From Piezodorus guildinii (taxonomy: Eukaryota > Arthropoda > Insecta > Hemiptera > Pentatomidae), in assembly GCA_023052935.1 (NCBI GenBank), contig CM041297.1, positions 108,863,563-108,927,562 of the forward strand: DNA of 64,000 bases. The letters are read 5' to 3'. This document shows, piece after piece, positions 32,490 through 43,128 of the stretch; within the stretch, counting starts at the first letter, position 1; every line of letters begins with the position of its first letter. The notes under the pieces were generated by a model. The model did not search any database, was not told the DNA's origin, and saw only the letters and a list, made by a program, of their open reading frames with translations. Both the position numbers and the translations under genes were made by a program.

Positions 32490-35400
32490 GGTGAGTGTGG
32501 GCAGAGAGGCAACCGCGCAGTAGTAAATAACATTAGAGGGTTGTGCGGTAGGTTGCCTATAATAAGGGTCGCGAGGGGAGTGTGGTGTTTGGTGGACACA
32601 GGTAGCTCCCATACAGTAATGTCTAAGAAAATTGTAGAGTTATTGTGTAAAGAAAAGAGGATACCCAAGGATTGCAAATGTAGATTAATTACGCTGGGCG
32701 GCCCATGTAGAGTGGAAGGGGAAGTAGAGGTCGAGCTCAGTCGGTGGGGAATAGAGAGTGAGAAATTGGTAGTCCATGTGGTGGAGAGTATGCCGCGTGA
32801 GTATGGAGGGATCGTTGGCTGTGATTTGTTGGAGAAATTGGGAACTAGGATAAGAAATAAGGGCGGCCGCTGGTTTATCAGGATAGGGAGCAAGTCCTAC
32901 AAGGGTAAAAGGGCACAGAGGGATGGGTTAGGCCAAATAGGCGCAATCAACCAGGCGGAGGATTGGAGGAAAACCCTTTACCGGGAATACAGGGATATCT
33001 TCTTCCAGGAGGGAGGTATATTGGGGGTCACCGGGAAAACAACCCACGAAATCCCATTGAAACAGGAGCGGGTGACCTACGTCAAAGAACGTCGATATCC
33101 GCAAGCATTGCGTCGACACATACGGGCAGGATTGGACGAGCTCAAACGTCAGGGCATAATCGTCGACAGTACGTCCCCTTATAACAGTCCTCTCTGGGCG
33201 GTCAAGAAGAAGAGCGCAGGCGACGGGGAGCCGGAGAAATATAGGGTTGTGGTCGACTTCAGGAAACTAAACGAAAACACCGTCGATGAGAAGTATCCCA
33301 TACCGCGGTTTGAGGACATTCTGGACCGTCTCAGTGGGGCAAGGGTGTTTAGTACTTTAGACTTGAAGGCCGGATACCACCAAATTCGAATGCACCCTAG
33401 AGACCAACATAAGACGGCATTTTCATTCGAGCGCGGGCATTACGAGTTCACGCGGATGCCGTTCGGTTTGAAAAACGCACCCATCACATTTCAACGTCTG
33501 ATGGACGAGTTTCTTAGGGGGATTGACGAGGCTGTTTGCCAGGTCTATATGGACGATCTCCTGATCTTCAGTAGATCCGAAGAGGAACATATAGATCATC
33601 TCCGCAGCGTGTTCGATCGTATTAGGCAATTTGGGCTCAAGCTTTCGGGGGAAAAGTCGCTGTTGGGTAAGACGGAGATAAATTTTTTAGGCCACACTAT
33701 ATCTCGGGAGGGCGTGAAACCGGATGTGCAGAAGGTGGCGGCCATCAGGAACATGGCGATCCCGCGGGATGTTAAGGGGGTTCGTCGGTTGCTAGGGACC
33801 CTCAACTATTATAGACGGTTCGTTCCGGATATGGCGCGATATTTAGTTCCTCTTAATAATCTTCTCAAGAAGGGTCAGACCGTTGTGGTGACACCGGCTA
33901 TGGAGGAGAATATTCGCCAGTGCATGGCGCGGTTGCAGGAGGAACCTATCCTGGCATTTCCCGATTTTACCCCGCCATTTTCCATCACCACCGACGCGAG
34001 TGAGTATGCGCTGGGGGCGGTTCTGTCCCAAGAGGGCCCAGAAGGGGAGCGTCCCGTAGCATATGCGAGTAGGCGTCTAACCGAGGCCGAGAGCAGATAC
34101 AGCGCGTTGGAGCGAGAACTACTTGGTATCGTCTGGGCTATCGAACATTTTCGTCCTTACGTGTTTGGGCGCAAATTTAAAGTACACACCGACCATAGGC
34201 CTCTGCAATGGGTCGGTACCCTTAAAGAATCCTCCGCGCGCGTGACCCGGTTGAAGGAGTTCCTGAGCCAATACAACATGGAGGTTGTGTATAAGCCGGG
34301 CCGAGAAAACGTCGTTGCGGACTGGCTGTCGCGGGCGCTGCTGGTTAACGCGATCGAGGATGAGGAGGGCGAGCCATCCGGGGGTGTTCGACAGTTCCTT
34401 CGTGAGTGGACGCCTGAGGGCGAAGGAGGGCGCGGAACCCCTGACTCTGGCAGTGCTGATGTGTCTGACGCGCGGGCGAGCCCGTCTGATGAGCGCACGG
34501 TGGATTTGGAGGAGCGGGAAAAAAACATCAACAACCAGCGGCGCCAGATCGTGTGGAAGACTCGAACTTCGGGCCTCTTAAAGCTAGAATATACGAGGTA
34601 TGGCAAATCCCGCATCACTACCATCTGGTCAAACCCTGGCGTGCGTGACGACCAAATCTGTAGGGCGCTCCAGGACGTATCTAAGTCCGGGAAGACTTAT
34701 TTCCTGTACGTCGGAAACGCGACTATCTGGGAGAAAATTAAGCGGCTGTGGACTCGGGAGCGGATCGGGATCGATAGGACGTTCGTGCGCTGTACGCTGG
34801 CGGTCGAGACGGTCTCGAACTCGGAAAGGCAACGGGAGGTGACACTGGCGTACCACCAGGGGAAGACCAATCATCGTGGCGAACCCGAAACTCTACAGGC
34901 ATTGCGGCGAAGATACTTTGGTTGGGTATGCGCCGTACCATCGCGGAGGTTGTCGGGGCATGCGAGGTTTGTCAGGTCACGAAATATGATCGCCATCCTC
35001 CGCGAGGTTTGCAGGAGGTTACGCCCACCTCTGATACGCCATTGTGCGATTTGCAGGTGGATACGTTTACGTGGCGGGGACACAAATGGGTTACCGTGTT
35101 AGACCTTTTTAGCAAGGTTGCCATGGCTTCTCTCGTGTCGGACCGATCTTCGGAGGCAATTCTTGGGGCCCTCCGCTCGTGGTTTCAGTTTTATGGAGTG
35201 CCGGATCGAATATCCTCGGACGGAGGTCGGGAGTTCGACAATGGTCAGGTTCGGGCGGCAATGAAGGCGCTAGATATCACGTGGCATATTAATACCCCGG
35301 GGCATCCTAAGAGTCGGGGTGGCATCGAGAGGCTGCACAGTACTCTCGGCGATCATCTTCGTGTGTATCAGGTCGACCAGGGGTTAGAACCACACGTCGC

Positions 35401-35872
35401 AATGCCTCAGGCGGTGGCGGCGTATAACCACTCCATCCATGCGGCGACGGGATTCTCGCCGTTTGAAATCCTCTTCGGATTACGGAACAGGCGCAGGGAT
35501 TACGGGGACACGGCGGCGGAGGGTGCCTTATCCGACGTGCTGGTGAGTAACCGCGCGGCTCTGGTCAAGGTTTGGGGGAAGGTGCGCGGGAAGTTGGTGG
35601 CGGAGAAGAGTCGCCGTGTAACCAAGGACAACCTTCGCGTTCGTGATCGGATGGAGGATCTTCGCATCGGGTCTATTGTATACCGGAGGATCGGTTCGAA
35701 TAGAAGTAAGGAAGTTGCTCGGTATGAGGGTCCGTTTCGGGTGGTGGTTATTCGCGAGCATAATGTTGTCACGCTTCAGAGCTTAGCGGATCCACGGAAG
35801 AGGCGGACGGTGCATATCGAACAATTGAAACTTCCAGTGAGGGACGGCCCTTCGGCCGTTGATCGCACCTAG
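32490..35872 (+). pseudogene. pol: Gypsy pol: protease, reverse transcriptase, RNase H, integrase
   Basis: Pol starts directly after the gag TGA without a frame change. The aspartic protease has LVDTGSSHTVMS (near 32590-32625). Reverse transcriptase: PYNSPLWAVKKK, DFRKLNE, STLDLKAGYHQIRM, TRMPFGLKNAP and QVYMDDLLIFS (catalytic YMDD at 33546-33557). RNase H: TTDASEYALGAVL and a TDHRPLQW segment. Integrase: an H...H pair in YHQGKTNHRG and CEVC; catalytic residues in LQVDTFTW, SSDGGREF and GGIERLHS (D, D, E). Near 34916-34922 one base is missing, so the integrase core lies in another frame (to the stop at 35870-35872). A GPF-type C-terminal module (RYEGPFRVV) is present. As it stands, the integrase is broken. 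Confidence 0.93.
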
Positions 35873-36201
35873 GTATCCTCTGTTCTGTTGGCCACTCCCA
35901 GGGGAGTGGGTTGTATATTTTTTGGGTTTTTTTTTTACTACAGCGTTTTGTATGTTCTTCTTGCGAGTACTTTTCTTTTTGTTTTTCAGGACCTCCAGTA
36001 GGTGTTTTATTTGTTTTCAGTTTTCAAGTGTGTTATATTTACTGTTTTCGATTTTCTCTAGTGTGTAAGTTTACTATGTGTAAGGTTTCTAGTTTGTAAG
36101 ATCACAGTAATGTCAAGTATGAGCTTTTGTTTTCTTTTTGTAGTTTTTCTTTTTATTTGATGTTTTCCCCTTGTAGAGTTTACGAGAAGTGTTCGTAAAC
36201 T
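35873..36201 (+). other. Gypsy 3' untranslated region
   Basis: T-rich sequence between the pol stop and the polypurine tract. Hydrophobic short frames arise from the T-runs. No envelope-like protein with signal peptide and transmembrane segment can be supported. Confidence 0.7.
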
Positions 36202-36211
36202 GGCAGAGGGG
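36202..36211 (+). other. Polypurine tract
   Basis: GGCAGAGGGG immediately before the right LTR, with one C interrupting the purines. This is the expected primer site for plus-strand DNA synthesis. Confidence 0.75.
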
Positions 36212-36393
36212 AGTTAAGTTGAGATAACGACTAATATAGATCTAATCCTATTCTCTGTAAACATAAACATATGATAATGTATAAATAGAGGATTAAAAGA
36301 TAGAATAAATCAGTTGTTATATAGCAAGCGTGCGTGTCATTTCTCCTCCCAATTTCCCTTTTTTTTAATCTATTTCTTCCGGCTGAATTTAAG

Positions 36394-36394
<1 letters not shown>
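36212..36394 (+). repeat. Right LTR of the Gypsy element
   Basis: 183 bases, same ends as the left LTR, one substitution. The TA repeat resumes at 36395. Confidence 0.95.

Positions 36395-36468
<74 letters not shown>
36395..36468. repeat. (TA)n microsatellite, right of the Gypsy element
   Basis: About 70 bases of TA repeats starting TCTATATA; a continuation of the left-hand microsatellite interrupted by the element. A clean 4-6 bp target duplication cannot be read in this sequence. Confidence 0.95.
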
Positions 36469-36469
<1 letters not shown>

Positions 36470-38790
36470 CTGTGATATAATGACTATAAAACCGGAAATA
36501 AATACTGACGGCAGTGAAAAAAATATTGGCCAATGCCTGGGCACATGACCGGAGAATGTAACCTCACGAAGGACTTTTACTTTACCTCTAATGACCACGG
36601 GTTTCACTATGTGCGGGACAGAGCACGCTGGGGCTGTGTTCGCTATTAGAACACAAGATCGGATTTATGCTGTGATTTTGCGGATGTCAGGAAGAAATAA
36701 GAAGTGATTCTATCCCATGGCAAGCCTGGAGAGATCTAACCCGAAATAAATAAAAATATATATATGCATCATAGTTGGATATAATAATAAACAGAAAAAA
36801 CTTAAATTTTATGTAATATGTTTTATTTTGAGATTTTAATATAATATGTGTGATAATTTTTATTTTATTTTTAGTTTTGGTTATATGTTCTTTAGCAAAA
36901 ATCTTTTGAGGTTAATTAGGAAACCCCATACTCTTAGATTGAAAATGATGTCTGTATTTTATAATTTATGAGGTAGTTGTAGTATTATAAGATTTTTTAT
37001 TAATTATTTTTATTTTTACTTTATGAAGGACGGTGAAACTAAAAAGCTGATGCAGGGACTTCATATGTTTCTATTATTTTCGGATTCATTTAACATCTCC
37101 ACTTAAAAAAAAAAAAAAAAAAAAAAAAAAATTAGGTTACGTTATTACTTATAATTAATGGAGTGCACTATAATCAGTAAGCGATCCGACTACATTTACA
37201 TCCCATGCAGGAAAAAGTACTTCTAAAAGTATTAGAAAATATAAGATATCCTGGCTTGGACGGTTATAGGTAGGAGAATATATTATCCTTGCCCTGGACA
37301 AAGGGTGACCTCTTCCAGGTACAGAAGAGGTCCTTCGCTGGACACTATTGTACTCCTACTGACAAATAGTGGGGATAGCCTCAGAAATTAATGGTACGCT
37401 TCTTGTCTTGTCTCCTCTTCCAGCCCACACACAGTCTGAGAAACTATTCCAAGGCAGTGAACAAGTAAATACCATGCTCCAAATATGCTGGCAAACAATC
37501 ACATCTGTAATGTTTCGAAAAAAAAAAATAAAATGAATTGCGACATGTCAGAGATCTCACCTATTTCATGTAATCAATAAGAAATGACTTCGGTTCATGT
37601 GGTATGTAAACTACCATAGTATATACAGATAAAGACTAAACATCGGATTACCCGTTTGGAGTTCGGCATTGTTGTATATCTGAACATTTGTCTGTGTCTG
37701 GCCAACACAGCTTGTCGGAATACCAAACCTTGTTAACATTTAGGCAGACCAAATATTTAATATACTGTACTGAATTTAATATAGATATATAATGTTATTA
37801 AATGTATCTTATACTATCTATTGAGAATTTAAATGACCAATTTGTAGAATAAATTAATTTTGTTTTTCTTAGTGTTAAAATAAGACGCATAGAGCCCAAT
37901 AGGCTTTTGTTTTATCGAGTGACTATTACATGTTTTAGTGACCGCGGGCCACTGTCCAGAAATAATTAACTCGTTCACGAGTTTGAACTGGTTTAAGTTA
38001 GTTTTCGCAAATCTTATTTAAAGTTAATTAAAATCGCTATTATAAAATATTATTGTAGAGTTTTCGCAGAAATTCAAATAGCAGTCGCAAGGAAGAGTAG
38101 AAATTAGAAAGTTTTATTTACTTCCTCAACGCAGTTATGCAAATCGACTAAAAATTCGGCAACTTATATTAAAGAATGGGTAAAGGCTGCAAACAAATGC
38201 GCTTTCGAGCCACTTCCAAACATAATTTTGGAGGCACCGGCGAGACTGCTGAGTTTTCTCGCCGTTTAACATTTATTGAACTAAAATTATTCAAGACTAA
38301 ACTAATCATTCATTTTACTGAATTTATTGTAGAAATACAATATTGTATATTTACCTTATGCTAACCAAACAGGTTTCTTTGGAATTAAGATCATATGATT
38401 ACAACCGTGTCCCCTTGGAAACCACTGGGGAAAAACGTAAATAGCTGTTAGTTAATTTAAAATACTTATATTACAAGTTTTGTAATATCTACAACCATTT
38501 TAAGTGCATTAACATATTCAAAACCAAATTATTTTTCAAGCGGCTTTGTAGTTTTGTTAATTGTTTTAGTACTTAGTCTGAAAATGAAATCTTACAAAAG
38601 AAAACATGTACGAGTACATCATGATGTTTAAGTAAACTTTATTTATTTCTGATACAAAAGTAAGAACATTAAATAGGATTGGCTGTATTTCCGTGAAATT
38701 CTGAATCCAGTGGTATCCTGACCATGGCATTTGAGCCTCGTAAAACCTTATATTCGGTACTAACCCTGTTTTGAGACTTTAGATATTAAT
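36469..38790. other. Intergenic; A27 run, no gene recognised
   Basis: An A-run at 37105-37131 could be the tail of a plus-strand retroposed copy, but nothing recognisable lies upstream. GC-richer patches at about 36530-36740 and 37250-37450 have no coding homology. Confidence 0.4.
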
Positions 38791-38802
38791 AAATAGTAGA
38801 TT
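38791..38802. repeat. SINE target-site duplication, left copy
   Basis: AAATAGTAGATT, repeated exactly at 38995-39006. Confidence 0.9.
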
Positions 38803-38994
38803 GGGATCACTTGTAGCTGGGTGGCAAGCGTAATAGCCTCCCATGCCAAAGGTCACGGGTTCAAACCCGCAGGTGGTCCTAGGATTTTTTAATAGGAGTT
38901 AAAAATCCTTAGTTACGCCGTCCTTCGGAGGGGACGTTAAAAGGTGGTCCCGAGCCTGTGCGATGTCAGGTACTAAACGAATAAACAAACTATC
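38803..38994 (+). mobile_element. tRNA-derived SINE, intact
   Basis: 192 bases bracketed by a perfect 12-bp target duplication. The head has TAGCTGGGTGGCAAGCG (A-box type) and GGGTTCAAACCC (B-box, near 38868), so it would be transcribed by RNA polymerase III from its internal promoter. The body contains CTTCGGAGGGGACGTTAAA and GGTGGTCCCGAGCCTGTGCG. It ends in an A-rich ATAAACAAAC stretch rather than a long poly-A. It has no coding capacity and would rely on a LINE reverse transcriptase; which LINE is unknown. Confidence 0.9.
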
Positions 38995-39006
38995 AAATAG
39001 TAGATT
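38995..39006. repeat. SINE target-site duplication, right copy
   Basis: AAATAGTAGATT, identical to 38791-38802. Confidence 0.9.
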
Positions 39007-39514
39007 ATATAATTCTCAACTTCTTAACGTCCTCTCAAAAAGCAGATTATTAAAACACAGGAGTATTTCAGCAATAGTAGGAGAAAAATTAGTCGGTTGA
39101 AAACAGCTCTTTTCTTGGTCGATTATCGGAGAAATACGAGAGTTTCATACTACTGAAGCTCACAATAACCGTGTCCCATTTCAAAATACCTGGAATTCAA
39201 GAGACAAAAATCCAACAAAACACTAAAGGAAAATAAATCCTTTTCTCTCTCTATTGTAGAATAGTGATTAGCTCAATTGAAGGGGTTTTGAATCAAAACA
39301 TTTGATATCACAGATTCAAGTGTTAATTTCATTACAATGGAAAATAAAGTTAATATTTTTAAAAGTTCATTTACATTACAAAATACAATGTAAATTTATT
39401 TTCAATCAAGGATTTTGTTATTTCTTCAGCTATGAGCAAATTAATATATAAAATTTCAATACGAAAATATATAAGGCAATAAAAGATTAATTTGTCAAAA
39501 AAATTTATTTTTTC
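39007..39514. other. AT-rich stretch, nothing recognised
   Basis: No supported feature. Confidence 0.4.
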
Positions 39515-39990
39515 TGCCTCCTTTAAATTTTACCCGTTATTTATCAATGCTAACAAGAGGATACATTTATTTTTTTTAGAATCTACCAAATTAAAGGTAC
39601 TTTAAAATAAGAAGATTTAAATTTCTGCATTTTAGCCCTGTCAGACTATTTCAATCGGAATGAAACCTATATGATATTTAATGCATGGTATAAAGTGGCT
39701 TTTATGTTTATCCGATTCTGATGAAAAGGTTAATGTAATATTTCGGTGGTATGATTGTCTTAAATATGAAATTTCAGTTTCGTAGGACTTTAAGTTTTCG
39801 TGCTAGACTTACCACACACACACAGACCTTTCGCGCGACATGGCTATTTGGGCACAGGGGATCCTAAAACGTATAATTCCGTTGAAAACTGGAGTTCGAA
39901 AAATTTTCAAGATCGCAATACTTATCCTTTCTATATATTTCATGTATATTTAAGTGGATATAACAGTGAAAGTATTTAAAAAGTTCTGTT
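39515..39990 (+). repeat. Dispersed non-coding repeat, copy 5 (long)
   Basis: The best-preserved plus-strand copy of the family. It runs from TTTAAATTTTACCCGTTATT, through GCCCTGTCAGACTATTTC, a CACACACACACAGACC block and TTGAAAACTGGAGTTCG, to TATATATTTCATGTATATTT. It is the inverted partner of 30197-30668. Confidence 0.85.
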
Positions 39991-40729
39991 TTATAAATTA
40001 TAGTAATATTAAGTTTTTTTGTCTACAGTGTATCTATTTTTTTTTTAAATGTACGGATAAAGAGAAAGTTAAATTTATATATGTACAGAGAACCACTGGT
40101 GAATATAAATGATTACTAGAGCGAGAAAAATGTTAATTGAATTTTAAGAAAATGTTAGAGAAAATGGAAATACTCTACAGAAAGTCCTGTCTCATCCCTG
40201 TTTGCATAAATAAGACCAGAGTAGCTAAGGAGCCTTGTATCTATCTGTCATCTTGCAATCTGGCCTAACTCCTGGTGTATTGTTCCCCTCCGCGGCAGCT
40301 CTGAGGGGTTGACATTGAACGAGGGTAAGGAGGGAGAGTCTACCAGATCTTGTCTCAGCTCTACCTAGTTCCCCGAGGAAGTACAATTTGAAGCATCTGT
40401 ATCTTTTCAGATTGATTAACATTTTCAGAATATTGTTTCTCTCCTAGTCATTGATAAACATTTTAAACAATAGATTTAAACGGACTTTCAAATGATATGG
40501 TACACTTATGTAACGACGAAATCACCTTTTTACAGAAAATTCTATTGATAAAGATATTTTCATTCATTACAGCACCTTTTATGATTAATTCTTTAATTAT
40601 AATTAAAGAATTTTGGATTAAAAAAAAGTTATTAATTATAGATATCATTGAAAAATCTGTAATCTCGAAAGGCCTATGTAACATAGCCTCTATCTCCAAT
40701 AATAGAAAAGAAAATGCAATGGCTTAGCA
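39991..40729. other. Mostly AT-rich; GC-richer patch near 40225-40400
   Basis: No gene was recognised. The patch could be part of an unidentified repeat or regulatory DNA. Confidence 0.35.
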
Positions 40730-41607
40730 CAGCGGTCCGCTATGACTATGTCCAAGGGGTCCGCGAGATGTAATTGAAGAATAATTTAAAATTACCTTGA
40801 CGTAAAATATTTGGAAAGCCATAGTTTTTAATAAGAATTTAACATGCTCTACACAGACAAATTCGACATTATAATTGATATGATGATCACGAGCTATGAT
40901 GTGATTAACAGCTAGTGATCACTGATAAGTTATCAATTGCTATCTTAAAATTGGTCATTTTCTATCATTTCGAAAATAATAGTATTTTAAAGGAATTGAA
41001 CAAATACCTTTCATTTATTTGATTTTTAGTTGTATTGAGGATGTATAGTCGACTGTAGAAACTATTATAGGTGGAATAGTCAGGAATCAGTCATTTTTTT
41101 AAATTTGCCAACGTTTCGGCTCAAGCTTGTGAGCCATCATCAGGACATTACTGAGCCATGTCCAAGCATGACTCTATGCTCACTAAAAGTTTATGCTTGG
41201 ACATGGCTCAGTAATGCCCTGATGATGGATCACAAGCTCGAGCCGAAACGATGGCAAAATTTAAAAAAATTCAAAAAATGACTGATTCCTGACTATTCCA
41301 CCTATAATTATATTAGATTTTTTGAGTAGTTCAATGTTTCATTCACTTCAATGTTTCGCGGACTGAAGTAAAATACTAGAGCCTTGATCTTTTTATTTTC
41401 ATTTCGATTACCCTACAAGGTCATTTATGTCATACTAAGATCGGTAGCAGTGGTATTTCGCATGAGCTATATAACTCGATAAGGTGTAACCCAGAACAAT
41501 CTTGAGATATATCTAATATTCAGGATCTAGAGTTTTAGAATTAAGGGTTATTTGCCATCGAAATGATTGGTTGAAAGGGTCCGCGAAAATGTTTTGTTGG
41601 GAACGCA
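40730..41607. mobile_element. hAT-like non-autonomous element (tentative)
   Basis: The left end CAGCGGTCCGCTATG followed by CAAGGGGTCCGCGAG, and the right end GGGTCCGCGAAAATG then GTTGGGAACGC, resemble hAT ends, which typically have CAG.GGT..C and GGGAACC.CTG termini with GGGGTCCGCG just inside. No transposase frame is present. No clear 8-bp target duplication was found, so the copy is old or the ends are slightly misplaced. The foldback element at 41064-41308 lies inside. Confidence 0.4.
41064..41308. mobile_element. Foldback (long inverted repeat) element with hammerhead-like boxes
   Basis: Arms at 41064-41169 and 41193-41308 are inverse copies with few differences, separated by a 23-base loop. 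The outer ends read ATTATAGGTGGAATAGTCAG. Each arm contains CTGATGA and GAAACG (plus strand 41219-41225 and 41245-41250; minus strand 41143-41137 and 41117-41112), separated by a hairpin whose arms are GGCTC and GAGCC in the left copy. This resembles the two conserved boxes and stem II of a hammerhead ribozyme, with one additional base before stem II. No coding capacity. Confidence 0.8.
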
Positions 41608-43009
41608 CAAAAAGGACTAATTTAACTATTTCGAAGTATATAACCTATTTTCATATTTTAAGGAATGTTATAATTTGAATTTGAATTTTAAGTTAAAGTC
41701 GCGTTGAAAGGATTCTTAATAATTGACATATATTGTCACAACAATACGATTAAAAATGGAGTGATTATAAAGTTAGAGGATAAGAAAAAATAAAAATGGA
41801 AGCGAACCTCCATTTTTGACTCGATTCTCTTTCTAAAATGATACGAATCAAAATATTTCACTGGTAACTAGGATTACTGCACTCTTAAAATGCAGAAGAG
41901 AAAACACATGATCAATCAGGAAATCAAATTCAACCACAAACCTTTTTATGGCGATAAGAGTCTTTCCGGTCAAAATGATAGCAAAACCAATAAGTAGTTA
42001 ATAGTAATTCTTAGACTGTCAGCCCGACTATTTTTTGTTTACACTCACATTTGCTTTATTATAGTAAAAAAGACCAAACATCAAGTAAATTAACAGCAGC
42101 CCGTGACGTATGATAGATTATTAAATTAGAAAATGAATTACCAGCTTAATAGCTAAAGAGAAATATTAAACGAAATAATTAAAATTTTGAGAAAAGTTTG
42201 ATTTTTAATCAAATACTAATTAACTTCTTCCTAAGTGAAATCAGTTAGAATATACTTTGGAAAGTTTTTTAATTATATTGAGGTAGGAAAATAATTTGTT
42301 TTAAACTGTTCTAACCCCCCTTTTTCGTAAAAAAAAAAAAAAGTGATTAATTGAATATAAATTGAACTCAAGGAAACGTTATTACAAACATATGACCATA
42401 TTTGTTGAAATTTCAAGTCAAACGGGAAAACTTATTTATTTAAACAATAGATCAATTATTTAAAATATAAAACATTAATTTTCTTTTGTATTAATTGCAA
42501 TTTAAAAATTAAACAATAGAAAAAAAAAGGACTAATGCTTGATATGTTTTATTTTAACGTTACACACTTATGGCGGAATATATAAAAATGTTATCCAGTT
42601 TTAATAACAATATACGAATGTGTAAAGTATGCCCGTCACGTAATTTTAGGGCAGACTCAGCTACTAAAGAGTGTGTACCAAAAATGGGGAAAAACTGAAG
42701 GCTGGGTGTGATATCGGTCTAATCAACACATTACAAAAAATTGCATTCTTAACGAAAAATAAATCTAAATTTTTTCATCATTTCAGAGCATAATGATGAG
42801 TCTGGCCTTAGACGGCAACGTATCAACATCGCTCCTGTGTTCTTTTCTATTATTCTCTTATCTCTTTTATAATTTTCGTCTATTTTTTTTTTTTCTCACG
42901 CAAAATATTCTGAAGTATATAATTTAAACATACCTTTATTCCGATTAATAAATTTAATTATACAGCCGAATCAAAGCCATAATTTGTGATTAAGTTGGGG
43001 TTTGTTCTG
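41608..43009. other. AT-rich stretch, nothing recognised
   Basis: No supported feature. The last part may include the 5' UTR of the CR1-like element, whose exact start could not be fixed. Confidence 0.4.
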
Positions 43010-43128
43010 AAGCAGCTGGCAGTCAGAGAGGTAATCCCTAGGCAGTAAGAGTATTAAAGGACGTCAACATCAGGCCTTTGTTTACAAACACTTCTACGAG
43101 TAAGTTATATTTACTTATTAAACTTAAA

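Larger units (their letters stand above)
30920..36394 (+). mobile_element. Ty3/Gypsy LTR retrotransposon, recent but defective
   Basis: An element of 5475 bases: 183-bp LTRs differing at one position, a primer-binding site directly after the left LTR, gag and pol in one frame, and a polypurine tract before the right LTR. Domain order protease, reverse transcriptase, RNase H, integrase defines Ty3/Gypsy. No env frame exists: only about 340 bases separate the pol end from the right LTR. Lesions seen: a TAG inside gag and a one-base shift in integrase. The inner part is far richer in G and C than the host flanks. Confidence 0.95.

Noticed and set aside
31866..34941. Several antisense and out-of-frame ORFs over Gypsy gag and pol
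   Set aside because: They are shadows of the GC-rich coding frame, which lowers stop frequency in all frames.
35859..36068. Hydrophobic frame after Gypsy pol as a possible envelope gene
   Set aside because: Too short, created by T-runs, no signal peptide, cleavage site or glycoprotein features; only about 340 bases separate pol from the LTR.
36389..36607. 72-codon minus-strand frame with repeated Tyr-Ile
   Set aside because: It arises from the TA microsatellite after the right LTR.
38803..38880. tRNA gene on the plus strand
   Set aside because: A and B boxes are present but the acceptor stem does not close, and the unit continues through a SINE body bracketed by target duplications.
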